From: Paralichthys olivaceus
Lineage: Eukaryota; Chordata; Actinopteri; Pleuronectiformes; Paralichthyidae
Reading direction: 5' to 3'
Assembly (NCBI RefSeq): GCF_024713975.1
Contig: NC_091093.1
Location: 23,998,501-24,062,500, forward strand
Length of the DNA stretch: 64,000 bases
The stretch's first letter is position 1. Every line of letters begins with the position of its first letter. Shown here one piece after another: positions 14,001-27,013 of this stretch. Made by a program: the position numbers and the translations under genes. Below the pieces are notes generated by a model. The model made no database searches and had not been told where the DNA came from. It saw nothing but the letters and a program-made list of their open reading frames with translations.

Positions 14001-17000
14001 GGCTCAGTATTTGGCCATCAGGTCGTCTCGTCCTGCGCTGACTTCAGATGGCAGGCATCCCACTCAGCTCTGAGACACACAAAGCTGTTGGGCCATATGA
14101 CTTGATAAATACTGGCAACAGTTTTTCATCACCACTTTGCTGTCATAGCTGACGTGTCTAGGGTTGTTGACAGTGATTCACTGAAAAAGTGCACTGCCCC
14201 CTTGTCACACTCAGAACTCAGAACTCCTCAGAGCATTCAGAAACCTCTAGATAAGCTTCAATCAAAATCTGCCCTGAGCCTTAACAAGTGTCCCACTGTC
14301 CTTTACCAGGATTCTGGACCTGAGACGCCCTCCGCCAACCAGGCGTCCAGCATCAATGGGACAGATGATGAGAAAATCTTTCATGTCGGTCCAGAGGCTG
14401 CCCTGCTGCAGACCGAGAACGATCAGCTCAAGAGTGCAGTAGAGCAGAGGTAAGGCTGCATTTCACGGAAAACCTCAACAACAGCCAAATAAATTCAAAT
14501 ATGCACGCACATGAGTTTGCAGGTAACGATGGTGTGAGAGTTGGACGAACTTTGTGTCTGGAGCAGAAAGAGAAAATACTCTCTCTATGAGCACTTACTG
14601 CATGACTCTTACTCAGTCACAAAGCTCTGTTGGAATCTAATAAAATCCACATGAATGGGTTTTTATTCTGGGGCCGTGATCACAATTACTGAGGAAATGT
14701 CAGGGATCTAAAAGTATCTCCTTGACACAGGTTTTATTGAAGCCTGTGGATCAGTAATTTCACATTTACATGCATATTGTGAAATTTACTTAGTCATCCA
14801 AATGGTATGAAATCGAGCGTATTAATCCTGAACATGCCTCCTATCATTTTATTGTCAATTGGGGAGGAGGAGGAGGATTTTGAATTGGATGCAATGAGTG
14901 ACCGGGAGCTATTAAAGGTTCTGGGTGGTCACAGGAGCAGGTGAGGGTGAGCAGATCAAATCCAAAGAGTGATTCTGCTTCACTATTCAGCGACGTGGCT
15001 TTTATAATCCAGATGTCGAGTGTATAAATCAGTAATTGCATGAAGCACCCGATGTAGTTTCAGATGGGATTAAAACTACCCCAGGGCCTCAGAGTAAAAG
15101 GAAAACTGTGAGTGAATTTAACCAAAATTAGAACTGGAAAGCAAAAACGGACATATTTGATCCAGATGGGATAAAAGGCCAAAGACCAATTAGCAGAAAT
15201 TCCGCAGCAATATGTAAAACCTCATTCAGACAAGAAGATTCAAATTTAATGAACATCGGCTTGAGTGATGTTGGTTATTTTATACACAAGTAGATTTCAG
15301 ACATTTTACTAAGATTATAAGAATTGATATATAATCTTATATAATACTGTTCTATTATATTTCATTTTCTTCAAGGTTTATATATTAAGATTATCTTACA
15401 CTCTTAAGAAGATTCCTGGACAGAACAGTGTGACTTGGAACTAATGACATGGAACACTGGCTGTAAACAGTTCAACCTATATGGAGACTGAAGTTTCCAA
15501 TAGCATATGATGAATCTACCTTATTTGGTGGAAGTTCGCATTTTAGAAAACTATAATTCAAATAATTCAAATAATTCATATTTTGTCACAGCTGTGTATC
15601 TACTGAAACATAGTTTGTTCCATCACTGCTCTGTTGTTGCTGGACCTGTTTTCATGCCTTCACAAGGCTTTGAGATTTTCTTTCGTGGACGTGTCCCAGC
15701 AGTGAAATAGCAGAGCACTGCAGAATGCTGCTGTTGCACGTCTGTACACATTTGATGGAGAGTAGCGCACTTCAACCCAGCCATGCATAAGGAAGGGGGG
15801 CAGTGATGCATGCTAAATATACATCAAAACCTCTCCAGCTATACCGATAAGACAGAAACAAACTCTGTGGTATGAGAAGACAACAAACTTTGTGTTTGGT
15901 ATCAGTGCAGTGACTCATTAGACCTTTGAGACTTTTCTCACTTATTTCCTCTTCAATGGTCTAAATATGTCTTGACTGTGTGTACATCACGGCTAATTAA
16001 ATAGTTATGACTGTAAGGAATTTGTTACATTATGTGTCACGTCAGTGGGCACAGGCTGCAGGCCTCTCAGCACTAACCTATCTACATTTTGCTTCCATTA
16101 ATAACCCTCCATCTGGATCTCTCTGTTTCTGACAGCAACACCAACGCCAAAAAGTGGGAAACAGAGCTGCAGACTTTAAGAGAGAATAATGCCAGGCTGG
16201 TGGACGCACTCCAGGAGTCTTCAGCTAACGTGGAGAGCTGGAAAAAACAACTTAGCACCTGCAAGGAAGAGAGTGACACGCTCAGGGAAAAGGTAATACA
16301 TTCATGCACTCCCTCAGGGAAATTAAATGACGTACACAAACCCATCGATCCTGGAGACGGAGAAGGTGACAGAGTAGAAACAGTCTTTTATAAAACGGAC
16401 AAACCTACACTCAACAGTCACAAGATTTTTTTTTTGTTCAGGAGGTTAATCTCGTAAAATCTGTATATAGTGGGGCGAGTAAATCGCTCATCAAATGGTG
16501 TTGGATCTCATGCAAGTTTGTGCAAAGAGTGCTGGTCATTTTATAAGCTTGTGTTTCCTGCACCAGAGTCTCAGCTGCATGTTCACTATAAATAGAATCA
16601 TTTTAGTTTCATAATCAATGTGGGCTGTTTCTGCAGCTGGACTGGTGCTGCAATGCATTTTGTAACAATGCTTGTTTTTTCTTTAATAATCCTTTTTAAG
16701 ATGACACCACTCATAAGATAGAGATTATAATGGTGTCCCTGAGAGCTCCACACACTGCAAAACAGCGTTGAGCTATAGATTATTCACAAATACACATGAC
16801 TGACATTTTTAAAAACTGTATCTCTGTCTTTTGTCTAATGTGTTCAGATTGCAGAACTAGAAGCCCAATGTAACGAAGCCAATCAGGAGAAGCAGAAAAA
16901 CGCCCAACTGAGTGTACGAGTGCAGGAGCTGGAGGCTGAGCTACAGGACAAAGAGCAGGTGAGGATTCACATGTATCTTGAAACAACAGGGCCGGTGTGT

Positions 17001-20000
17001 ATATAGCTTGTTTTAAATGGTACGTGACCTTGAAATGATCCACTCAGTCTCCTTCATCAAAGAAAGGTTTAGCTCTGCTCCCCTTCACCCCGAGGTTTCA
17101 AATACGCTTTCTCCACATTTCTCTCCTCTTTTTATACTCACCTGCTGTTTTTAACTCTTGATTGACTTTTATTTTTTTTCCTGTGTTTCTTATTTTTATT
17201 GGTCCGTTTGTGGTTCCATTGAACTTCACTCTAAAAATAGTCAAACTTTAACTGTGTAAATTCATCCTCTGACTTTTGTTAGATCAGCGGGGGATTTTGG
17301 CATAAATACATTTAGCTGCATCGCCGTCTGTCCCCTGCATCAACCATCTATAATCTAAACTAGCTGACTGTCAGCTCCTGGAGTCCAGTAGTGCAGTTGT
17401 TTCTAATGAGGATGAGCTCTGCATGGCCACACACTCTTTTGACCTTTGCTAGTTGCTAGTTAAAAGCAGTGTCTGTCTGCAGCCTAATCAGTAGGACTGA
17501 TGTTGGCAAATTTCTGAAAGTCCCGCTGCCTTTTCCATAGTGACTGTGTCACTATCATCGCCTTGAAGGAGACACAATCCGTCACGTGTGAAGCAGAGGA
17601 AAAGATGAACAAAACAAAATGAAACAGCATTAAAACGAAAGAACACGTGAATCAGTATCAGTTAATGTTCAATACTTTTGTATTTTTAGTATTGAATGTA
17701 TATATCTGAAAAACGTTGATCACATCTATAGTTTTTCTTGGTTTGATTATCTGTCGGCAGGATTGCTCTAAAAGTACTGAGGTGATTTGCACCAGATTTG
17801 GTGAATTGATGGAGCAAAGGCCAGAGAAGAATCCAATGTTTGTGATGATCCAGTCAAAGTGGCAGATTCACAAGTTGTTGTTTTTTAAATTGCTGATAGT
17901 TTTTGTGATTTTCCCCAATTTCTCAGAAAAACAATCCCACTGAAACACATGCCAGCAGTTTATCCTTTCACCTCAGGAGCAGGAACAAGCAACAACTTTA
18001 CACATGATAATAAATCAAGTGATTAATCGACCCTCAAATATGTTGTCATTTATTTTCACTTGAATTTGAATTTAACAGCGCTTGTTACAGTGTTTTAAAG
18101 TACTGATATTTATCATTATGACTCATTCAGATTCCCTGAAGTCAATTATGAGTGAGAGAGTCATATTTACCAGTTGGCAGCTTGATCGTTAATAAAACGG
18201 ATAAATACTTCTTTCGAGAGCGGTTGTTATGTGTATATTATATATGTATAACAGGAGGGAAGTGGTTCAAAGAGCTGAAGCTAATAGAAAAAAGACTTAA
18301 AGCCTAGAAACCACGTCCTTCTGGGGCTGCAGTGTTTCCACAGAGTATCAGCCACGATGCTGTGAACGCTGACCGGAGGGGTCTGCAGCAGGAAGTCTCA
18401 TTGTTTGCAGAGCACTGATACGACAGTCGGCCCACAGAGGCTCGTCTATCGAGTGACTCACCCACTCCTAGAAACGCACAACTCCTCCAATTAAAAACGT
18501 GCCGATGAATCATGAAGGCTTGACCCTGAGCTGGCCAGACGTGAACTAATAGAACAAAGCTGCTGCAGGTGACGACAAAGACTCGTCTCATTATTACATG
18601 GTGAGAAGAGCTTTAACCGATGTTATGAAACTGAACGTGGTGTTTTTGGTTTGAAGCAGCAGAAGGAGAAGACGTGTAACTGAGGAGAGAATAAACATGC
18701 AAGCACAAGAAAAAGAGCGGAGGCTGAATATTCACTTTTCATTCTAGTCTTTTGTTTTCACCCATTTTTATTTGCATGTACTTACTTTGCATTGCTGCTA
18801 CCAGGGCAATAAAACAATATCTAGAATGACACTCACTGAAGCCTATATCTCTGTCAAGGCCACACAGTCCCCTCATATTCAAACTGCACACACTCAGATA
18901 TCATTTCCCTCAACATGCAAGTGGAAAAGAAAAATAATTCTGCACTAAAATGTAACGGTTTCTTCCATGACCCATGCTGCATCCTTCCACTAAGTTTCAT
19001 GGAAGTCTGTCCTGTAGTTTCTGTGTAATCTTGCTTAAATCAAACAGTAAAAGTCCAAAATATATCGATATATTACTGCATTGTGGAAGCACAGTGAGGA
19101 CGTGTAACACAATGGATCGACCTCAGATAAAATTGTTATAATTAGCGATATCAAATGATATGTACATTTTTATCTTGATATCATCTTTGGGTATATTGCA
19201 GAGCACTAGCTGCTCTTTATGTTGTATTATTGACTGAAATGTCTCCAAACTGTCAAGTACTGAGTGTGCATGATTCATACTCCTCTTGACTTATTCATTG
19301 ATAACACACTTTCTGATCTAGATGATCATGTTCATTTAATTTTCAGTTTAAAAATAGCAAAAAGCTTAATTCCTACACCGTCAAACCGTATGAACTTATC
19401 AGTATTTATGTTTGACTTCTTAAGAAAACTGTAGAAAGAACGATCAGATATGATTTGTTCTGTTTCTCCAGGAGCTGGAGAACCTGAGGAAGCAGGCAGA
19501 GATCATCCCTCAGCTCATGGCAGAGTGCGAGAGCATCACTGAAAAACTGCAGGTATGTTCAAAGCACGCAGAAAACCCACATTTCTCTCTGGTGAGATTT
19601 ACAGCAGAGTATTAAAGCACAGCACAGAGCTGTGTAGACCCGGAGCTTACAGCCCACAGGAGGATGTGATGGCTGTCGCAGTGAGGCACCACTTTCACAT
19701 GAAGGTAGAGTGAGAGTTCCTGTTCCTTGCTCTGCCTGGGGGCTGGTGATACAACATTCCTATCACATGTCTCACTAACGCACATTGCAGTTACTGTATG
19801 TATTAATAAAGGTCCAGCCCTGAACAATGCTGAGTGGGTCATTGCGTCTTTGAAAAGGTTTTCATTTCCTTGTCCGTGACGCAGAGACACTACGTCTTTG
19901 TCACGGCTTATTATTTTTCTCGCGACGCAGATTTAATCTGTTTTGCTGACACCGAAAACAGCTGAAGTTGTTTGTGAGCGCTGCTGACGGCTTCACCCAA

Positions 20001-21370
20001 CAAGTCCTACAGTATTACTTTAGGTGTATGAGTTACGTCTGTGATGTTAACGTGAGTGCGTGAGAATCTATTGTTGCCAAAAATCCTTGAACATTATGGA
20101 TTCCCGCCCATCTCCTCCCATATTCCTCGTAACAAAGAGCTCCTGTTCTTCAAGGCTCATTCCTCATTGTGTAATATCAGACTTTCAGTAGAAACACAAG
20201 TGCCAATCCCGGTGAATGACTGTACGCACCATTAGTGCCAAGTCTGTCATGAAGTGCATTGACAGTGACGCTCATCTCGCCCAGTTCTGACTCAGAGCAG
20301 GATTTTATCATCCAGGCTGTTGTGCATGTGCTGGTGGGGGTGGGGGGGTGGAAATAAAACCAACAGTGGCATGCCTGAAGTTCTTGTGCTTCACAAAGCT
20401 CGACTGCCTGGTTTGTTTCTGCAACAGCCAGTTGGATGAATGACAGTGTGAACAGCACCGGCTGCAGCAGGAGTTTATGCAACCAACTGTCTGAACTGAG
20501 GAGAAGCGCAGATAATGAGATTCATGATAATATCCATGTCTTTTCAAGAGGCCTGACACCAAAACTGAGCCAAACTAGAGATGGTTGATCTGAATGTTAG
20601 AAGTTTTAAAAAAAACTGTTAAAATGACTTTTCTGCTGTTTTTCCTGCAGAAACAGTTTCTAAACAACTTTTAAAAAAATGACCTCCTCCACCTGTTTGT
20701 GGTCACCGCTCCCCTCTATTTAAAGATGTGGAGATCAGGTTTCTGACGTCAGCTGGGCGACACAGTCATGCAGGCACAACACCTATTTAGCACTCCTATT
20801 TTAAACCCCTCCCTTCCATGGTATCTTTGGCATTAACGTGTCACTCGTGTCGCCGGCAAGTCTGAAAGAGTTTCTCTAACCCCCCCCTTTACCCATGAAA
20901 AAATATGGTTCCTCTCTGTAAGGCCTCGGTAGAACTCAATGCAAATTGATCATTTTCAATTTGAATTGAAATGCTTTAGAACTTATGAATGCTGAAATTA
21001 GTTTTTATTGTGAGAGGCTGTAAATAAAAGAAACTCTCTTTTGGCATCCCTGCTCAGATCAAGGCTAAAGATCGTACCTATTCTTCTACAAGATTTTGAT
21101 TTAATATTCCTGTATCCACCATTTTTTATTTATTTATTTTGTGCACTGTAATCACTTCTCTCCCCTAATGTCTGTCCGCAGGCTGCAGAGACGAAGAATA
21201 AGGAACTGGTGGGGAGTATAGAGGGTCTTCAAATGGACATAGACGACAGTCGACAAAAACAGGGCAGCATGAAGGGCGAGCTGAAGAAGTTCATGGATAT
21301 TCTGGATGGAAAGATAGACGAGCTGCACGAGGTCAGGCAGGGACTCTCCAAGCTCGGCGTTGATAATTGA
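5017..21370 (+). CDS. homer2: homer2: Homer scaffold protein 2 (exons 2-9, first exon missing)
   Basis: Encodes the postsynaptic Homer scaffold, whose EVH1 domain binds PPxxF ligands (group I mGluRs, IP3 and ryanodine receptors, Shank) and whose C-terminal coiled coil tetramerises. Coding exons: 5017-5173, 12989-13120, 13369-13461, 14310-14449, 16136-16292, 16848-16958, 19472-19552, 21182-21370. All have AG/GT borders and phases agree. With Met-Gly from the unseen first exon the product is 354 aa, the length I recall for human HOMER2. EVH1 spans about 1-110 and keeps Trp-24 ([10 protein letters not shown]) and Phe-90 ([10 protein letters not shown]), both ligand-groove residues. The linker contains INGTDDEK; coiled coil runs from about 190 to the end, with IIPQLMAEC and ILDGKIDEL, ending KLGVDN then TGA. 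HOMER2 is chosen over HOMER1 from the residues [14 protein letters not shown] and the C terminus, and from the whamm/fsd2 neighbours. The gene is convergent with whamm. Confidence 0.95.
7980..8420 (+). pseudogene. Relic coding island with polyadenylation signal (unrecognised)
   Basis: From about 7992 one plus-strand frame reads a charged, coiled-coil-like peptide. It includes [30 protein letters not shown] and [11 protein letters not shown] and ends at a TGA/TAA-rich stretch near 8277. It is interrupted by an in-frame TAA near 8017. A pyrimidine-rich trailer follows, with an AATAAA at about 8406. The block is more GC-rich and codon-like than its surroundings. It could be a processed pseudogene, a decayed terminal exon of another gene or, less likely, an alternative 3' end of homer2. 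I do not recognise the parent. Confidence 0.4.
9450..9908. mobile_element. MITE-like element with imperfect terminal inverted repeats
   Basis: The left end (9452-9479) begins CTTTCAGACATG and continues to ACTCTGGA. The right end (9886-9907) runs from TCTGGAGTT to CATGTCTGAAAAC, the reverse complement apart from a short indel. The interior of about 430 bp has one long minus-strand frame (about 184 codons) that shows no known domain and is most likely fortuitous. I could not fix a target-site duplication. The size and TIR structure suit a non-autonomous DNA transposon. Confidence 0.55.
12541..12700 (-). repeat. Dispersed repeat family R, reverse fragment
   Basis: Read on the minus strand it has the TTTTTCAACATGTTCACCAATTT block, and beyond it the words CATGAGCCGAGAAAGAATCCATT that correspond to the CATGGGTCAAGAAAGAACCCA part of family R. 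It lies in homer2 intron 2, just before exon 3. Confidence 0.45.
13660..13795 (-). repeat. Dispersed repeat family R, reverse fragment
   Basis: On the plus strand this reads CCTTTCACCAAGTTTCATAG, CCGTCCAGTAGCTTTTGCGT and AATCTTACTT, the reverse complement of the central blocks of family R. It lies in homer2 intron 4. Confidence 0.6.
17745..17940 (+). repeat. Dispersed repeat family R, plus copy
   Basis: Contains CTGTCGGCAGGATTGCTC, a TACTGAGGTGATTTGCACCA stretch, GAGAAGAATCCAATG and TTTCCCCAATTTCTCAGAAA in the family order. It lies in homer2 intron 7. Confidence 0.55.
18960..19050 (-). repeat. Dispersed repeat family R, reverse fragment
   Basis: Plus-strand words GCATCCTTCCACTAAGTTTC, ATGGAAGTCTGTCC and GTAGTTTCTGTGTAATCTTG are the reverse complement of the centre of family R. 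Confidence 0.6.
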
Positions 21371-21508
21371 GAAAAGTGGCACAGAGCGGAAAGGGTCAGA
21401 GGTCAGGTACGAAAGATTCACTGCAGTACGTCTTCAGGGCAGAAACTATGTGGCACTTCCTCCCCCACCAAGGTGACGTCCACTCAGAAACTATCGGCTT
21501 TGGCTTCT

Positions 21509-21514
21509 AATAAA
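21509..21514 (+). terminator. Candidate homer2 polyadenylation signal
   Basis: A canonical AATAAA lies 139 bp after the homer2 stop. Whether it is the site used cannot be told from sequence; further signals occur near 22040. Confidence 0.35.
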
Positions 21515-23059
21515 CACTACCATGTGAGAAAGATGTTTTTGAGGAGAGAGACTGGCAGCGTGAAGGCCGGCATGCAACATTCTGTGCTGGCGTTCAGAAA
21601 CTAAATCAAGAGTCACACTTTGAGCTAACTTATTCGTTTCTGTGGGGGGGGGGCTTTAAGAAGCTGGTGGAGGGTTCTTAGACTCTGTGTTTTTTCTTCT
21701 ACACTGGCAGTCGGAGCTTAGAGCAGAGGAGGGGACTTAAAGGGCTAAAAATGAACAACACACAAAGACAATGATGTTCTGCATCACTGCTGTTATAATT
21801 GGTATTAATCCTTGTGCCCCCCCTCAGAGAATTAGACATGAAATCTTTTACGGACTGTCCTCGCTGTTGCCTCTCGTCTATCTCAGGTGTGTTAGAAGAC
21901 AAATTGTACTCATGAGATGATATGCACAAATATAAATATATATAAATACACAATGGCCGTGACACAAAGTGCCTCCAGGTGAGTGTGAATCCACCTGGCG
22001 AGGAGAAATGGCCAAAGTGATGACCATCACCATAATAATAAAACAATAAAAAACCAACCTCACCAATAAAGAGATGAAAAGAAAACACAGGCAGACGAGC
22101 CCCATCCCGAGGATGTCGGGGTCGTGGATGGATGTTAATCCGTCAATTAATGAAATCAAACGACAAAACAGGTGTTTGCACAAAAACCTCGTCTGAGCTG
22201 CAGGAATCCATCATGTTTTCATAAAGACGGAAATCTCTCTGGTTTCAGGAGCTTTTCTTCAGACAAATCCAAATCTAATTGTAGGAACCCGTCCTGCCAT
22301 GAGTGTAGTGTAGTGTTTAAAGGACTTTGTGTGTGCAATAGTATTGTTGTCCATTTGTAGAACAAAGATCTTTGTCTCCAAGGTTGTTGATGTGCTTCCT
22401 ACACACTAGGTTTTGTTATGGTGGTGGTTATATCTGGGTGAGGGGACTTGGTGTTGCTCGACTGGGTGAACATTTAGACGGCGTGGGCCTTTTCACTAAA
22501 CCCCGTCAAGATTCTTGTTTTGTTTTACATATTTATTTATTTTTGGTGCCTCTCTGCAACTAGTGTTTCTAGAACATACCAAGTAAGTGAACGTTTCCTG
22601 AACCCAACGTCTCCACTCATGTATAATATTAGAGGAAATATACGAACTGATCCAGTGGAGGATTCAAGTGTCACAGCTGCTTTTGGGATGTTCATCTTGA
22701 AACACGGTGCATATGAAATCAAAAGCACAAGTTGTGGTGACATATTTAAAACTGGGTAATACTATGATGTTATGAGTCTTTTTTTTGTTGTTGAGATATT
22801 TACAAAGGGAAATTTTGCTTATTTCTCTCTCTGTTTAACTTTAACTGTTCATAACTCACCAAAACCTGAACACCACAATGTATGATCCTTCCTTTTGAAC
22901 CAATGCCTCTTGTGCACTTTTGTGACTCCTGTTCAATATTGTACAATAGAACTGACAACTGTTAAAATCTAGTTTAATTACAATGCTGAGTTTGTGTGTG
23001 TGTGTTATTTCTTTTTTAGGGGAATTATGTTTTCAGGTTGTCCATCTGTTGCATTCTTT

Positions 23060-23420
23060 TGAACTCAATCTCTCAACAACTGCTCGAGTGAATTTCTTTA
23101 CATTTGGTACAAACTTGGACTCAGAGATGAACTGATTAGATGTCGGGGGTCAAAGATCATGGTGGTTTTGTAAAAACATTGTAAAAAATGTCAAAACAAT
23201 CTCTAAGACTCACAGATTAACTGATGAGGACAAATGTCAAGGTCACGGTGGCTTCTCAAAATGCTTTCGCCTCTTGAACATGATATCTCAACTCTGCCTT
23301 TAAGGAATGTCTTCAAATCTTGATAAGACTGATAAGATTTCATTGGTCAAAAAATAATTTATAGCCTGAACCTGCAGTGGTTGGTGAACGCATAAAACCA
23401 CAGTGCCATAACTCTGGTTC
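23060..23420 (+). repeat. Second dispersed fish repeat type
   Basis: Contains the ordered words TCTCAACAACTGCTC, TTTGGTACAAACTTGGACTC, GATGAACTGATTAGA, GTCAAAGATCATGG and AATGTCAAGGTCACGGTGGC, then ACATGATATCTCAACTC. I recognise this arrangement as a repeat abundant in teleost genomes. It has no coding capacity here. Confidence 0.55.
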
Positions 23421-24722
23421 TTTTTGGCTCAAGCTCCACAGAGAGGAGACGGGTGGTTTCCTCTAATCCCCATTTAGTTGCAGATTATTATTGTAGGAAA
23501 CTAAGAATCTGTTAAAGCTGACACATAAGCTGCCTGACAATGTGACAGTCTTCAGGCGTTTTTCCTGCAGGAGAAGCTAAGTCAGGTGGAATGAACCTGC
23601 GGCGCCAGAGCAGCATCCCGTCGAGGCTGAAGTACAGAAGCTCCACCACCGCACGTCTTTCCCTCTGATGTTGATTTACATAGCACTAAATATAACTGTA
23701 ATCCTCACAGAGACGCACAGACCCAGAGCAGACGAGGTGGGACTTAATCACAGTGGCTGACACGTATCAGTTTTAGTAAGATTAAAACAAATCAGACGAT
23801 ATGAGCTTGTTTGAAGGAAAAAATCTTGAACTCCAACGCTCTCACAACAACCAACACACAACAGCTGATCTGTGGACATGTTGCCGTGGCAACTTAAACC
23901 CACTCACGCCCCTTCCTCCCTTAAAAAACAGTGTGAGTGACGGACGTTACACCCAGAGCCACCTCACATCAATTCATTTGTTAATTAGACCCAGAGTCGG
24001 TCGTTGCTCGACCAGTCAGACTCATTTCCACCTTCAGGGTCCATCTGTGTGGCGCAGGTGATTTAATCAATATACTTACAGACTGAAATCATTGGGAAAT
24101 TGGCCAATTAAGTGAGTTTGATTGAAAATTAACAAGCAAAAAAAAGAGTCCATCCTGTGAAAAGGAGATGATTTTTTTTTTACTGCAACAGAATCTTAAG
24201 ATATTTACTTTGATAATCAAACAGACAAAACGAGCCACAGAAAGTTTCAGCTTGTTAAAATCACAGATCCATTGTCAAATCATTGGTAATTAATTTGGAG
24301 AATATTTTCTGGTTCCAGCTTCTTTGACTAGTTGACAAATATCAAAATATAAACATCAGTGCTCATCTTTTCTTTGTTTGTTCAGTAAAAAAGTTTTCAC
24401 ACCTGATGGATTGGGCTCACCTTGATTATATAGAGAACAAATTCTGTGTTTTGTTTGACTCTTGTTCAGACAAAAGAAACGTCATCGTGAGTCACTTTTT
24501 AAAATTCACATTAAATGAAAACTATTAGTGAAACAATAATTAAAATAATTGTCTTAATTCAATACTTAATCTCACTCAAATGGCAGCGTCGCAGCATTTC
24601 TCTCTCTGCGGCTCATTGCTCGCTGCTCTACTTCTTTTAGCCACACTCATTGTGTGACTGGTGATGAGTGGGCGAGTTGGTGAAACATCATTAAGAGACT
24701 ATGCTGCTCTGTACATGTGTCT

Positions 24723-24725
<3 letters not shown>

Positions 24726-24782
<57 letters not shown>
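24726..24782. repeat. (GA)n microsatellite
   Basis: About 28 uninterrupted AG/GA dinucleotides in the homer2-whamm intergenic interval. Confidence 0.98.
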
Positions 24783-24787
<5 letters not shown>

Positions 24788-25694
24788 CTACAGGCCACTA
24801 CCACCGAGACTCCCTGTTACCATAGTAACTGGCTGCGGAATTTCACGTTGATGCTCGGCAGGCAGGTTTGTCTAAAGAGCCGCTGTGTGTCTTCCCTAAG
24901 GTGCATGAGCTGTCCTCCGTCTGAATCACCTGGATGTTACCAATTGATTACACCCCCAGACAGAAGCAGGGAGACGGAGGCCGTGCAAACACGACGGCGT
25001 CGAGGAGCGGCCGCAGCCTCCGCTGTTCTCTAAGAACACAAAGTCGTACAGACGTGTCACAACTGGCTGGGGACGTCTGAGCTGTCACTGCAGGAGAAAT
25101 GTGTGAGAGCAACACTGCAGGCTGCAAGAGACAGATGTCACCATATGAGTCATCGTCATGTGGGCACACTCACCGGAGTTCACAGGTGGACGAGGCACCG
25201 CCTCCTGGATGGGTGGAGATCAGGGAACAGCAAAGACCAAGTTTATCTTTCATGTGTTCATTTATTTTTAAAACACAGCAGTACAGGTCAGATTCAGCCT
25301 CAGCCGCCGTTCGTCCACAGCTCGTCTGCCACACGCTGGAGGAACTTTCATATCTTAGCAGAATCACAAGTTTCAAATCAAAGTGCAGCAATATTGTCAT
25401 TTCCTCTGCAACCTATTTCAGGCTGTTTACCGCTCAGTGTTGCATCTCTTGTGCATGATACAGAAAGACCGTTTGTAAAGATGGACGACGTGTCTCCACT
25501 TTCTCCCGCTATCATCAATGGAATCTAAAATTTCAGTCACACCTGTCAATCATAACATTTCATCCTGTTATTAAAACCAAACTTATCAGAAAAACACTTG
25601 AACATACATGAGTGTGATAAGAGCTTCAGTAGATGACAGAAACCTTAAAGAAATTATTTGACGTGTGCTTTTACTTTTTAGTTTAGTCCATATC

Positions 25695-25800
25695 CTGCAT
25701 ATGGGGTTGATGATCTATACTGCAGTCTGCCACCAGAGGGCGATTGAGACTCTTTGGCTTCACCTTTGGGAGCGGTCACGTCGTCCATCTTTATTTACCG
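25695..25800 (+). repeat. Dispersed fish repeat, plus copy (partner at 2655-2760)
   Basis: Runs from CTATACTGCAGTCTGCC through CACCAGAGGGCGATTGAGAC and TTTGGCTTCACCTTTGGG to GTCGTCCATCTTTATTTACC. A related fragment, AAAGATGGACGACGTG, lies just upstream near 25478. Its 3' end supplies a minus-strand AATAAA that could serve as the whamm poly(A) signal. Confidence 0.6.
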
Positions 25801-27013
25801 TCTGTGGTGATACAGTATAACCTGGAGTCACAGGTTCAAAGGTCATCAAGGTCAACAATAACCTGACAGCATGTTGTTCTAGAAGCAGTTCCATCATGAG
25901 AACGACGTCTCTGTTGCTAAACAAATGGTTAAGCATCATTTCTAAATTATGACGTTAGAGGAAGAAATAACAGATCATGTAACAATTGCAACGAAGTTAA
26001 ACTGAAAACATTCAAACATTTCTTTCACAAAAAAATAGAAACAGGGACAAGTGCATCACATGGACTCAAGTACAAACAATAACAGACTTTAGACCTGTTT
26101 TCTATATTGTAAATAATTAGCACTGCTGCAGTTCACAACATTACTCTTCTATTGTTTAGTCACAAAATACTTCAACTACAAACCCAGTTAGATGTAGCCC
26201 TTGTGCTGAAGTTTAAATCAACAAAACAATTGTTCGGATTTAATTACATTCAAAATAACGAGTTTAGACTCAGCATTGTGAAAACGACTGAGTGTTTGTG
26301 ATGGTGGAGTCGAGTGTGATGGTGTGTTTATCTCTGCCTGCAGCACAGGCCTCCCCTGCTGTGCGACAGTCTCACAAAAAGCCTTCACACAGAGCGCTGG
26401 GAGACACACAATCATTTTACACACTGCGCCACCGCTTGGTTTTTCTCCTTAATGAGCGTTGAAGCGCAACACCTCATTCGCACAGTTTGAGATTTCTGCA
26501 AACCAACTGCTTTATGGGAGATTAAATCCTGATTGGCTTCTGGTTTAAGCAGTCTTAAAGGTATTTCAACATCTCAGAGCCATTTTAAAAAGACAAATGC
26601 AAAAAGTTCAACAGACGACTCTGTTAAGGCCAGAAGAAGAAAAGCAGAAAAATAATCCAACATTTTCAGTTCACACACAACACGAGAAGTGACGCGTACG
26701 GCCAGGACATCAGGGTTAAAGTGACCGGAACGACCCGGAGTCATGATCAGACATCATCGATTAATAACTAAATAAATGTGACCGCCAGTTTGTGTGAAGT
26801 GCCACAGGGACGAGGAGACACACACACACACACACACTCCTGCAGACAGGAGAGAAGTTCTTCCCACAGATTATGACGCAGCGACGTCCCGTTTATCCAG
26901 GAGCTTAAATAATAACAATAATAACATTCAGCAGATTTTTATAAAATTTGGCCACGACACAACATGGATAAACAGAATCAGAACATTGTAAGAGAAGAGC
27001 TTCATCAGTGACC

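Larger units (their letters stand above)
13462..21181 (+). other. homer2 introns 4 to 8
   Basis: The introns between the linker and coiled-coil exons are 848, 1686, 555, 2513 and 1629 bp long. Apart from the family R fragments listed separately they hold no feature I can support. The frame upstream of exon 5 stays open back to 14154, but no acceptor there is convincing. Confidence 0.6.

Noticed and set aside
14154..14309. Frame of homer2 exon 5 stays open upstream for about 52 codons, which might mean a longer exon.
   Set aside because: The acceptor at 14308-14309 is good, the peptide upstream does not resemble any Homer linker, and no convincing acceptor begins the open stretch.
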